NCBI RefSeq assembly: GCF_013113715.1 | Contig: NZ_CP053344.1 | Location: 2,480,001-2,544,000 of the forward strand | DNA length: 64,000 nucleotides | DNA from: Herbiconiux sp. SALV-R1 | Lineage (GTDB): Bacteria; Actinomycetota; Actinomycetes; Actinomycetales; Microbacteriaceae | Reading direction: 5' to 3' | Part shown: positions 26,301 through 33,522 of the stretch, one piece after another | Layout of the letters: the number at the start of each line of letters is the position of its first letter | Position numbering within the stretch: position 1 is the stretch's first letter | Made by a program: the position numbers and the translations under genes | Notes under the pieces: generated by a model | What the model saw: the letters and a program-made list of their open reading frames with translations, nothing else | Database searches by the model: none | Told to the model about the DNA's origin: nothing

Positions 26301-28021
26301 CGCGCCGGCCCTGGCTCGACGAGCTCGCCCCGGTGTACGAGCTGCGCGACCTCGTCGTCGCCGACCGCCGCGACCTGGGCGACGAGGCCGCGACCGGCGC
26401 TGCCGGCTTCCCGCTCGGCGTCTCCGACCTGCCCGAGACCCAGGAGCAGCGCACCGCCCGCTTCCTTCCCGACGTCGACGGCCACCTCGCCGTGTACGGC
26501 ACGGGCGGCTCGGGCAAGACCGTGCTGCTGCGCACCCTCGCCGCTGCGGCCGGGCTCACCTCCGGCAGCGACCCCACCGACGTGTACGCGCTCGACTTCG
26601 CCGGCGGTGGGCTCCGGATGCTCGAACGGCTCCCCCACGTCGGCTCCGTCATCGCGGGCGACGACACCGAACGGGTCGCCCGGCTGCTGCGCACGCTGGG
26701 CGAGCTGCTCGACCGGCGCGGCCGCGACTTCGCCGCCGTCGACGCGGGTTCGCTCGACGACTACCGCCGCATCGCCGGCGCGCCCGGCACCCCGCGGCTC
26801 CTCCTCCTCGTCGACGGATTCCCGGCGTTCCGCAGCGAGTGGGAGGCCGGAAGCGGCAGGTCGGCGCGATACTCCGAGTTCCTTCGCCTGCTGTCGGAGG
26901 GCAGGCGGGTCGGCGTGCACGTCGCGTTCACGGCCGACCGCCCCGGCAGCGTGCCCACCTCGGTGAGCTCGTCGGTGCCGCGGCGGGTGGTGCTGCGGCT
27001 CTCCGACGACTCCTCCTATCTCATGCTCGACGTGCCCGACGACGTGCTCGGGCAGGGCTCCCCCGCCGGCCGGGCGCTGCTCGACGGGCACGAGACGCAG
27101 ATCGCCGTGCTCGGCGCCACCCGCAACGTGCTCGAGCAGGCGGCAGCCGTCGAGCGGCTCGCCGACGAGCTGCGTGCGGCGGCCCGGACGAGCGGGCGCG
27201 CGGAGGCGGCAGCGATCCGCGCGCTGCCCACCGAGGTGCCGCTCGGCGACTTCCCCGAGCACGTCGCCTCGCGGCCGGTGCTCGGCATCTCCGATGACAC
27301 GCTGCAGCCGATCGGCTTCGAGCCGTCGGGAGCGATGCTCGTCGCCGGGCCTCCCGGCAGCGGCCGCACCTCGGCCCTGCTCACCCTGGCCCAGTCGCTC
27401 CGGCGGGCCGACCCGGGCATCCGGCTGCACTACCTCGGTCACCGGCGGTCGCCGCTCGGCGCCGCGCTCGACTGGGAGGGGCAGGCCACGGAGCCCGAGC
27501 GGGTCGCCGAGCTGGCCAGGGCCCTCGCCGCCGAGGTGACGGCCGCGCCGACGCCGGCCGCAGCATCCGGGACCTCCACCGACGGCTCCCCCACCGACGG
27601 CTCCTCCAACCCCGGTTCCTCCAACGACGGCTCCCCCACCGACGGCACCGCCCCCGCCCGCCGCATCGCCGTGCTGGTCGAGGGCATCGGCGACTTCCTC
27701 TCGACGCCGGCCGACGCGCCGATCGTCGAGCTCATCCGTGCGATCAAGCGCAGCGACCACCTGCTGATCGCCGAGGCCGAGTCGAGCGCCTGGATCTCCT
27801 CCTGGCCCCTGCTCGCCGAGATCAAGAACACCCGTCGCGGAATCCTGCTGCAGCCGGAGCCCGCCGAAGGAGAGAGCATCCTGCGCACCGTGCTGCCGCG
27901 GGTGGCCCGCTCCGAGTTCCCGCCCGGCCGCGGCTACTACGTCGCCGGCAAGGCCGTGCGGGTGCATCTGCCGCTGCCGGCGGCCACCACCGCATCCCCC
28001 ACCGCTCCATCCACTGCTTAG
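23306..28021 (+). CDS. FHA-FtsK/SpoIIIE secretion ATPase, EssC/EccC type
   Basis: A 1571-residue motor of a type VII-like secretion system. An N-terminal beta-rich region (1-90) is followed by an FHA domain (about 100-192) with GR at 122-123, SKVH at 137-140 and NG at 158-159. Two membrane helices lie at about 238-275. Three FtsK-like ATPase domains follow: D1 with GGTTGSGKSE near 729, the FVDYKGGSAF motif and Walker B VIVIDEF near 831; D2 with GTGGSGKT near 1064; D3 with GPPGSGRT near 1348, where the Walker Lys is Arg. One chain of this layout resembles Firmicutes EssC more than the split actinobacterial EccCa/EccCb. GTG start at 23306, 4 bp after the kinase gene. Confidence 0.93.
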   Translation: MRLKFTLLRRNAGPANIVVTTDATASVGDIAAAIAAADPVEPTAPGPVTLVVSPPAFSTETVLVPGTPIGEAEIGSGFTVRITRPADPSELSRATPGAIARVLAGPDAGREFPLPFGESTIGRDPSCTVVLADPLASKVHAKVIVTDTLEVADLNSANGLLIDGGVVTRVTVDEHQSVVIGDTELGFRRLDRASAPRVAERGGVLPVNRAPRVEQRYPGRSFPSPAAPAAPEKSRFPWISLVAPLVTGAAMFALFQSPFALLFVALAPVLVLGSYLDNGLTRRRRLDQETARFDAELHDLTVQLAEEVPRERAVRSAETPATSEIAADALQLGPLLWTRRAEHWSFLALRLGTGTLTSRNTVEPGPDDPRAVPELRTRARDAVAPFATIADVPLVESAYSAGAIGVAGERAATADYVRGLLVQAAGLHSPAEVAIAALTSASWSPEFAWLGWLPHSSSPQSPLGAQLHLADSAATGQALLASLEDLVAARASTETSRRGAIDEADAVVAEGAKVGLKGATAPPAGRRGPALLLVVTDDAPVDRARLVQLAERAADADVHILWLASTIRDLPAVCRSWVDLSGGSDAATVGLVRLGDAVSPVRTERVDLPQATALARRLAPLVDSGARVADSSDLPPSVSFLALVGGEFGETAASVVDRWQQNDSLHVSATTHAHAAAPPGAPAAPGAPTAAPARPARRASGLRALVGVAGPDSMHLDLRAQGPHALVGGTTGSGKSEFLQAWVLGMALEYSPDRVTFLFVDYKGGSAFAECVALPHSVGLVTDLSPHLVRRALTSLRAELQHRERLLGRKKAKDLLELEKRGDPECPPALVIVIDEFAALATDVPDFVDGVVDVAQRGRSLGIHLIMATQRPAGVIKDNLRANTNLRVALRMADEHDSTDVIGEKSAAAFDPSLPGRAIAKTGPGKVTPFQTAYVGGHTRSEPERAAVKVAELRFGAEIVWEARTGAVAPAVEETGPNDEARIVATIGTAALAAEVRPPRRPWLDELAPVYELRDLVVADRRDLGDEAATGAAGFPLGVSDLPETQEQRTARFLPDVDGHLAVYGTGGSGKTVLLRTLAAAAGLTSGSDPTDVYALDFAGGGLRMLERLPHVGSVIAGDDTERVARLLRTLGELLDRRGRDFAAVDAGSLDDYRRIAGAPGTPRLLLLVDGFPAFRSEWEAGSGRSARYSEFLRLLSEGRRVGVHVAFTADRPGSVPTSVSSSVPRRVVLRLSDDSSYLMLDVPDDVLGQGSPAGRALLDGHETQIAVLGATRNVLEQAAAVERLADELRAAARTSGRAEAAAIRALPTEVPLGDFPEHVASRPVLGISDDTLQPIGFEPSGAMLVAGPPGSGRTSALLTLAQSLRRADPGIRLHYLGHRRSPLGAALDWEGQATEPERVAELARALAAEVTAAPTPAAASGTSTDGSPTDGSSNPGSSNDGSPTDGTAPARRIAVLVEGIGDFLSTPADAPIVELIRAIKRSDHLLIAEAESSAWISSWPLLAEIKNTRRGILLQPEPAEGESILRTVLPRVARSEFPPGRGYYVAGKAVRVHLPLPAATTASPTAPSTA

Positions 28022-28032
28022 GAGAAAACACC

Positions 28033-28332
28033 ATGGCCAACCTCAACGTCACCTACGAGGAGATGACCGAAGCCGCCGGGCGGCTCGACACCGGTCGCGA
28101 CCAGATGACCACGACTCTCACCGACCTGCGGCGGCTGATCGACCAGCTCGTCGCCGACGGGTTCCAGACCCAGATGGCCTCGGGCGCCTTCCACGAGACC
28201 TATCAGAAGTTCACCACGGGCACCACGCAGGCCATCGAGGGGCTGCAGGGCCTGTCGCAGTTCCTGCGGTCGGCGGCCGAGGCGATGCAGAAGACCGACG
28301 AAGAGCTCGCCAAAGCGATCAGGCAGGACTGA
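28033..28332 (+). CDS. WXG100-family secreted protein (EsxA/B-like)
   Basis: A 99-residue helical hairpin of WXG100 size. The turn reads ADGFQTQMASGAFHETY, with Phe in place of the Trp of the WXG motif, a known variant. Helix 1 (YEEMTEAAGRLDTGRDQM) and helix 2 (ALTDLRR-like and GLQGLSQFLRSAAEAM) carry the expected hydrophobic heptads. A C-terminal YxxxD/E signal is not evident. It starts 11 bp after the EssC-like ATPase gene, with an AGGAG site. It is probably exported as a dimer, with itself or with the next protein. Confidence 0.9.
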   Translation: MANLNVTYEEMTEAAGRLDTGRDQMTTTLTDLRRLIDQLVADGFQTQMASGAFHETYQKFTTGTTQAIEGLQGLSQFLRSAAEAMQKTDEELAKAIRQD

Positions 28333-28625
28333 TGGCCGATCTGCTCGTCGACACGGGCCTGCTGCAGGAGCTCGACAGCGCCCTGAAGCTCATCGTCGAC
28401 ACCCTCGACGCCGCGGGCGGCATGAGCCGCTCGACGGCGAGCGCGTGCGGCGACGGGGAGCTCGCGGGGGTGCTGATCGACTTCGCCGACGACTGGGAAG
28501 ACACCCGGGAAGACATGCTCGAGGCGGTGCGGTCGATCAGCGACGCCGTGCACCTCGTCTCCGACGGCTTCGACAAGCTCGACAGCGAGCTCGTGCGCAC
28601 CCTGGCGGGGTTGGCGAATGGCTGA
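28332..28625 (+). CDS. Small helical WXG100-size protein
   Basis: A 97-residue helical protein of the size and position of a second WXG100 partner. It lacks WXG; the central region reads IDFADDWEDTREDMLEAVRS, and a DxWxxxxxDM pattern takes the place of the turn. Helices on both sides are amphipathic. It overlaps the previous stop by 1 bp and the next start by 8 bp, so all three are coupled. Likely a heterodimer partner or chaperone for the large protein that follows. Confidence 0.8.
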   Translation: MADLLVDTGLLQELDSALKLIVDTLDAAGGMSRSTASACGDGELAGVLIDFADDWEDTREDMLEAVRSISDAVHLVSDGFDKLDSELVRTLAGLANG

Positions 28626-30219
28626 GCTCGGCCCGCTGCCGGGCGACCCCGACGTCGTGCTGCGCGACGCCACGCAGTACCTGCGCACCGCAGAGGCGAT
28701 CGCGCAGGCCGCCGAGCAGCTGCGGCAGCTCTCGGGCGACGGCTTCCGCAGCCACGCGGTGTCGGCGCTGGTCTCGTCGGCCGGAGACGCGGCCTCGTCG
28801 ATCACGCAGGCGCACGCACGCTACGACGAGGCCTCCCAGGCGCTGCTCGAGTACGTCAGGCCCATGCGCGACGCGCACGACAGGGCTCGGATGCTCACCG
28901 CAGCCAGCCACGACCTCACCTACCGCGCCGACGAGGTGCGGGCCCGCTTCGTCGAGGCCGACCAGCAGGCGCAGCTGCCCGGACCCGAGCAGCCCGCCGC
29001 CCTCGCCCGGGCGGAGCAGCTGCGCGCCGAGTGGGACCAGCTGCAGCGCGAGCTCTCGCAGGCCGAGACGGAGTGGAACGCGGCCCGCGACCAGCTGAGG
29101 CATGCGGCGTCGGTGGCGGCGGCGCGCATCCATCGCGGCAACGAGTTCGGCGACCTGAACGACAGCTTCTGGGACGACCTCGGCGACCTGTTCGACATCG
29201 TGCAACTGGTGGCGAACATCCTGTCGGTGGTGCTCAAGATCGTCTCGCTCGTGCTCACCGTGCTCGCCGTGGTGTTCGCCGTGCTCGCCGTGGTGATGCC
29301 GTTGTTCGCGGCGGTCGCTGCGGCGCTGTTCGGCTACGCGCAGCTGGTGAACATCGCCATCGCGGTGCTCGCGCTGCTGCAGTTCGCGCTGAACGGGTTC
29401 CACCTGCTCGACCTGGTGGTGGCCGGGCTCGCCGTGCTGGCGGCGTTCGGCGGGGCGGCCCTCGGCGGGGCGCTCGGGGCTGCGGCGAAGTCGGCGGCGG
29501 CCGGGGCGACCCGCATCGTGGGCGAGGCGGCGAGCTCGGCGATCGGCGAGATCGCGAAGCAGGCCGTGGCGAAGGGCATCGAGGCGGTCACCGACACGGT
29601 GGTCGACGGGGTGCTGTCGCTCGGCGGGAGCGAGGCGCGGTCGATCTACGACTCGCTGAACCCGCTCGCGGGAGACTTCCTCGATGCGACCTTCGGCTCG
29701 GGTGTCGACTCGTTCACCTCGACCATGGAGGGTCTCGGCGAGAAGGTCGGCGCCGACTTCGCCGAGGGCATCGACGCGAGCGGACTTGGCGCGGCCATCA
29801 CGGCGGCAGCCGATTTCGGTCGCCCCGCCGCTGCGGCGCTCGGCACCGCGTTCGACTCGGTCTACACCACGGGCTCGAGCATCGCCGACGCCGTCGGGCG
29901 GGCGGCGAGCAGCGTGCAGCAGACGCTCGACCAGGCTGCGCGCGACGCCCTCGCGCCCCTCGCGGGGAGCGGGTTCGAGCACGTCGCCGACCGGCTGCAG
30001 CACGATCTCGGCAGCGTGCTGGGCGGGCCCGACGTCAGCGACAAGGTGGGCAACCTGGTCAGCGGAGCGCTCGGCGACGTCATCGGCGGAGTGCCCGGCG
30101 GCGATCAGCTCGCCCAGGCGGCCGGCGACGGTTTCGGGGGCCTCGCGCAGCGTCTGCACGACGCGGCGGTCGACCCCAAGCTCGCCGCTGTCGCGACGGG
30201 GGGTGGTGGGCGTGGTTGA
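28618..30219 (+). CDS. Putative large T7SS substrate, helical and hydrophobic
   Basis: A 533-residue protein. Residues 1-180 are long helices in LXG/WXG style (AIAQAAEQLRQLSGDGFRSH, QLQRELSQAETEWNAARDQL). Residues about 195-290 are strongly hydrophobic (VLKIVSLVLTVLAVVFAVLA, then AVLAAFGGAALGGALGAAA), as in many type VII effectors and toxins. Residues 300-533 are Ala/Gly/Asp-rich and helical, with no toxin fold, nuclease or ADP-ribosyltransferase motif that I recognise. There is no Sec signal. It may be an export substrate, or a membrane component replacing missing Ecc subunits. Confidence 0.75.
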   Translation: MAELGPLPGDPDVVLRDATQYLRTAEAIAQAAEQLRQLSGDGFRSHAVSALVSSAGDAASSITQAHARYDEASQALLEYVRPMRDAHDRARMLTAASHDLTYRADEVRARFVEADQQAQLPGPEQPAALARAEQLRAEWDQLQRELSQAETEWNAARDQLRHAASVAAARIHRGNEFGDLNDSFWDDLGDLFDIVQLVANILSVVLKIVSLVLTVLAVVFAVLAVVMPLFAAVAAALFGYAQLVNIAIAVLALLQFALNGFHLLDLVVAGLAVLAAFGGAALGGALGAAAKSAAAGATRIVGEAASSAIGEIAKQAVAKGIEAVTDTVVDGVLSLGGSEARSIYDSLNPLAGDFLDATFGSGVDSFTSTMEGLGEKVGADFAEGIDASGLGAAITAAADFGRPAAAALGTAFDSVYTTGSSIADAVGRAASSVQQTLDQAARDALAPLAGSGFEHVADRLQHDLGSVLGGPDVSDKVGNLVSGALGDVIGGVPGGDQLAQAAGDGFGGLAQRLHDAAVDPKLAAVATGGGGRG

Positions 30220-30760
30220 GTTCCGCTACAGCCTCGGCCTCCCCACCGGTTGGCACGAGGTACCCGCGGGTGAGCTCGCAGACGACTCGGCGACGGATGC
30301 GCCGCTCGCGCGGGCGCGCCGGCTCGTCTCTGCGGAGGGTCGGCCGGGGCGGAGGTACTTCGTGTACCTCGGCGACGGCGAGCCGACCGGGGCGACGGTG
30401 AGGGCGTGGGCGTTCCTCGAGCTCCTGCCGCGCGGCGGCGTGACGATCGACGAGTTCGCGGCGGCGGCCTCGGCCCCGCGGGTCGTCTCGGACGAGGCGA
30501 CGGTGTTCCGGCGGCAGGCGGAGCGGGTCGAGCTGGCGGGCCTGCCGTGCGTGGTGGTGCACGACGTCGTGGAACCGGGGGGAGCATCCGGTGGCCGGGC
30601 GCTTCACCAGCGGCTCGTGGTGACGTACTTCCCCGGCGACCCCGCGGTCGTCGTGAGGTTCGAGGTGTCGAGCCCCGATCTGCTCGTGTTCGACGACTTC
30701 GTGCGCTCCGGCGTCGAGTTCGCGAACACGCTGCGTCTTCACGAGGAGGCCCCCGCATGA
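30212..30760 (+). CDS. T7SS-locus accessory protein A (182 aa)
   Basis: A soluble protein starting near FRYSLGLPTGWHEVP, with several beta strands and a C-terminal half reading LVVTYFPGDPAVVVRFEV then LLVFDDFVRSGVEFANTL. The layout (LPxGWxxVP opening, antiparallel sheet, final helix) recalls Mog1/PsbP-like folds such as mycobacterial LpqN, but by eye only. It shares this layout with the next gene. GTG codons at 30203, 30206 and 30212 are all possible starts; 30212 is used. It overlaps the preceding gene and is coupled to the next by ATGA. Confidence 0.7.
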   Translation: MVEFRYSLGLPTGWHEVPAGELADDSATDAPLARARRLVSAEGRPGRRYFVYLGDGEPTGATVRAWAFLELLPRGGVTIDEFAAAASAPRVVSDEATVFRRQAERVELAGLPCVVVHDVVEPGGASGGRALHQRLVVTYFPGDPAVVVRFEVSSPDLLVFDDFVRSGVEFANTLRLHEEAPA

Positions 30761-31452
30761 GCGACGAGTCGGCAGCGAGGGCGCGACGCCCCCGTGACGG
30801 CGGTTTCGACTTCGCACTCCCGGGTGACTGGTGGGCCGTGCCGGTCGCGCGCGCCGAGGAGACCGAGCGCGCGGTCACCCGACTGGTGCGCGAGACGGTC
30901 GGACGCCGCGACGAAGACGCCACGGCTCGCGCCGAGCTGCGCAGCCGCTTCCTCTTCGCCGCCGATCGCGCCCGGGCGGCCGGGGCCACCCAACTGCACC
31001 TGTGCCGCGAGGTGATGCCGGGGGTGCCGCTGCCGGCGACGCTCACGGTGTACCACCCGCGGCTGACACTGCGTCGACTGGGCCCGACGCCCGCCGAGGC
31101 GCTGCGGGCGGTGCTGGGCACCATCCGCGAGCCGGAGCCGGAGCCGGAGCCCGAGCCCGTCGTGGGGGCGTCGGCCGACGTCGCCCCCGACACCGACCTC
31201 GAGTTCCCCTGCGGCCCGGCAGTGCGCCGCGTGCGCGAGGTCGCCGCCCCCGCCGACTCCCCCGAGGCCGGCATCACCACCCTGGAGGTGGACTACTACC
31301 TCGCCACGCCGGGCGACCGCGTGCTCCTGCTCTCCTTCGCCTGCGGACTCCCCACCCTCGCCCCCCAGCTCACCGAACTCTTCGACCTCGTGGTCGCCAC
31401 CGTGTCCTGTGTACCGGCACCGGCAAGGCCGTCGGCCACGCCCGCATCCTGA
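30757..31452 (+). CDS. T7SS-locus accessory protein B (231 aa)
   Basis: Probably a distant paralogue of the protein before it: it opens with FDFALPGDWWAVPV and ends with VDYYLATPGDRVLLLSFACG then LTELFDLVVATV, matching the same strand-helix order. In the middle is an EPEPEPEPEP run. No signal peptide or membrane segment is seen. It is the last gene of the tightly coupled series beginning with the kinase. A chaperone or recognition role for secreted proteins is a guess from position. Confidence 0.68.
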   Translation: MSDESAARARRPRDGGFDFALPGDWWAVPVARAEETERAVTRLVRETVGRRDEDATARAELRSRFLFAADRARAAGATQLHLCREVMPGVPLPATLTVYHPRLTLRRLGPTPAEALRAVLGTIREPEPEPEPEPVVGASADVAPDTDLEFPCGPAVRRVREVAAPADSPEAGITTLEVDYYLATPGDRVLLLSFACGLPTLAPQLTELFDLVVATVSCVPAPARPSATPAS

Positions 31453-31516
31453 ATCACCGACCCGGCCCGCGGCCGGCCCTCCCCACTCCCCACTCCCGGC
31501 TTCCCGAAAGGACCGC

Positions 31517-31807
31517 ATGCCCGACCTCCCGCAGCCCCTCGACCACTCGTTCACCGCACCGATCGGCGTCGACGTGAAGGGCGAGCTCTGGCCGTGCGTC
31601 GAGATGCCTGGCGCGACCGAGTTCTTCGGCACCGGCAAGGCAGTGCGGGTCGACGGCGACGTCGACGGCATCCCCATCGAGAACGTCGGCCTCATGCCCA
31701 CCGGTACGGGCGGCCTCATGCTCTCCCTCAACGCGAAACTCCGCAAGCGCCTCGGTAAAGACCTCGGCGACCCCGTCACCGTCACCCTCACCCGCCGCCT
31801 GACCTGA
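31517..31807 (+). CDS. DUF1905 domain protein
   Basis: A 96-residue protein resembling the DUF1905 beta-barrel domain (ELWPCVEMPGATEFFGTGKA, then KLRKRLGKDLGDPVTVTL). DUF1905 is usually joined to a YdeI/OmpD-associated tail in larger proteins; here it stands alone. The ATG at 31517 follows GAAAGGA. It is 64 bp downstream of the T7SS-like genes and probably unrelated to them functionally. Role unknown. Confidence 0.82.
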   Translation: MPDLPQPLDHSFTAPIGVDVKGELWPCVEMPGATEFFGTGKAVRVDGDVDGIPIENVGLMPTGTGGLMLSLNAKLRKRLGKDLGDPVTVTLTRRLT

Positions 31808-31920
31808 CCCGCGCATCCGCTCGCCCGACCTCGCGACGTCGCCGCCACCGAGCCGCTCAGGGCCGAGGCCGGCGGCGGGCGCACGTCGCCCGGCAGCGGA
31901 GTGGGCGCGCCGCGCTCGGG

Positions 31921-33237
31921 TCAGCGCGGGGCGCCGGCGCGGGGCGCGTCGACGGGCGACCCCGAGCCCGTGCCGGCCTGCGCCGCAGGTCGCCCGCGCG
32001 CGATCGACACGCTCACCACCGCCGCCACCGCGCACAGCCCCGCCGCGCCGAACCAGGCGAGCGTGTACTCCCCCGTCGAGTCGCGCACCACGCCCGCCAC
32101 CGTCGCGGCGATCGCCGCACCCACCTGGTGCGCGGCGAACACCCACCCGAACACCACCGGACCGTCGGCCCCGAACACCTCGCGGCAGAGCGCGACGGTC
32201 GGCGGCACCGTCGCCACCCAGTCGAGTCCGTAGATGACGACGAACACGATGATCGGCGGATGCACGGCCTCCGACAACAGGAACGGCAGCACCAGCAACC
32301 CCAGCCCCCGCCCCGCGTAGTACACCGCGAGCAGGATGCGCGGGTTCACCCGGTCGGTGAGCCACCCCGAGGCGATCGTCCCGACGATGTCGAAGATGCC
32401 GACCACGGCGAGCAGCCCCGCCGCCGTGGTCTCGGGCATGCCATGGTCGTGGGCGCTCGGGATGAAGTGCGTGCCGACGAGCCCGTTCGTCGTCGCCCCG
32501 CAGATGGCGAAGCCCGCCACCAGCGCCCAGAAGGTGCGCCGGCGGGCCGCCCGCGCGAGCGTGCCGAGCGCGATGCGCGCGGGGTTGCCCGCGGCGCGGG
32601 GAGCCGGCGTCCAGTCGGCCGCAGCACCGAACGGCGTGATGCCGAGGTCGGAGGGCCGGTTGCGCAGGAACAGCAGCACGAGCGGCACCACCACGAACGC
32701 GCCCACCGCCACGAGCAGCGACGCCTGCTGCCACCCCTGCTCCTCGACGAGCAGCGCGATGAAGGGCAGGAAGGCGAGCTGCCCGGTGGCGCTGCCCGCG
32801 GTGAGCACCCCCACGACGAGCCCGCGCCGGCGCACGAACCACTGGTCGGCGACGGTCGCGGCGAACACGAGCGCCATCGATCCGGTGCCGAGCCCGATCA
32901 TCACGCCCCAGGTGAGTACGAGCACCCACGGCGCGGTGGCGTAGATGCTGAGCGCCGCCCCCGCTCCCACCAGCAGCAGTGCCGCCGTGGTGACGGCGCG
33001 CATCCCGAACCTGGCCATGAGCGCGGCGGCGAACGGTGCCATGAGCCCGTAGAGCAGCAGGTTCACGGTGACCGCGAGCGAGAGCTCGGTGCGCGACCAG
33101 CCGAACTGCTCCTCGAGCGGCAGCATGAGCACACTCGGCGCCGCCCGGAACCCTGCGGCGCCGACGAGGGCGAGGAAGGCGACGGCGGCGACGATCCAGG
33201 CCGGATGCACGCGGCGGGTTCGCAGCTCGGTCGACAC
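31921..33237 (-). CDS. MFS transporter (monocarboxylate/OFA-like)
   Basis: A 438-residue, 12-helix transporter. The early sequence (FRAAPSVLMLPLEEQFGWSRTELSLAVTVNLLLYG, read in parts) matches the monocarboxylate/oxalate-formate branch of the MFS, where helix 1 is followed by FGWSR. The loop after helix 2 is reduced. It is divergent from the iron-uptake operon across 285 bp containing an iron box, so iron control, for example of siderophore export, is possible but unproven. Confidence 0.85.
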   Translation of the reverse strand: MSTELRTRRVHPAWIVAAVAFLALVGAAGFRAAPSVLMLPLEEQFGWSRTELSLAVTVNLLLYGLMAPFAAALMARFGMRAVTTAALLLVGAGAALSIYATAPWVLVLTWGVMIGLGTGSMALVFAATVADQWFVRRRGLVVGVLTAGSATGQLAFLPFIALLVEEQGWQQASLLVAVGAFVVVPLVLLFLRNRPSDLGITPFGAAADWTPAPRAAGNPARIALGTLARAARRRTFWALVAGFAICGATTNGLVGTHFIPSAHDHGMPETTAAGLLAVVGIFDIVGTIASGWLTDRVNPRILLAVYYAGRGLGLLVLPFLLSEAVHPPIIVFVVIYGLDWVATVPPTVALCREVFGADGPVVFGWVFAAHQVGAAIAATVAGVVRDSTGEYTLAWFGAAGLCAVAAVVSVSIARGRPAAQAGTGSGSPVDAPRAGAPR

Positions 33238-33369
33238 TCCCCGAGTATCGCACCCGGGCGGATTCCGGGGGCCCGTGCCGGGCAGTCCACCTGCCGGTCG
33301 ACGGCCTTGCGTCTCCCGCCCCAGCCCGGCGGTCTCGGCGTTCGGCGGGCCACCACGACCCGTCCTGGC

Positions 33370-33388
33370 TTAGGCTAGCCTCACCTGC
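33370..33388. promoter_or_regulatory. DtxR/IdeR-type iron box upstream of FecCD operon
   Basis: TTAGGCTAGCCTCACCTGC matches 15 of 19 positions of the DtxR/IdeR consensus TTAGGTTAGSCTAACCTAA, counted by hand. It lies 135-153 bp upstream of the first permease and on the other side faces an MFS gene. Confidence 0.75.
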
Positions 33389-33414
33389 CCTTAACGACAC
33401 CTCGCGGGACAGCT

Positions 33415-33464
33415 GCGCGACACCCCGCGCGACACCCCTGTGCGACACCCCTGCGCGACACCCC
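33415..33464. repeat. Short direct repeats of CGACACCCC
   Basis: Four copies of CGACACCCC start at 33418, 33430, 33443 and 33456 (spacing 12-13 bp), mostly preceded by GCG or TG. They fill the leader between the iron box and the first permease gene. Purpose unknown; copy-number variation between strains would be expected. Confidence 0.8.
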
Positions 33465-33522
33465 ACCGACGCACCGCCCCGCCCGACCCCGCCAGCCCGC
33501 CACGCCCTGAGGAGGCCCGCTC

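Noticed and set aside
22073-27967. A 1964-codon open frame on the minus strand
   Set aside because: It is antisense to the kinase and EssC-like genes, rich in Arg/Gly/Ala, and shows no domain; it arises from high GC at third codon positions.
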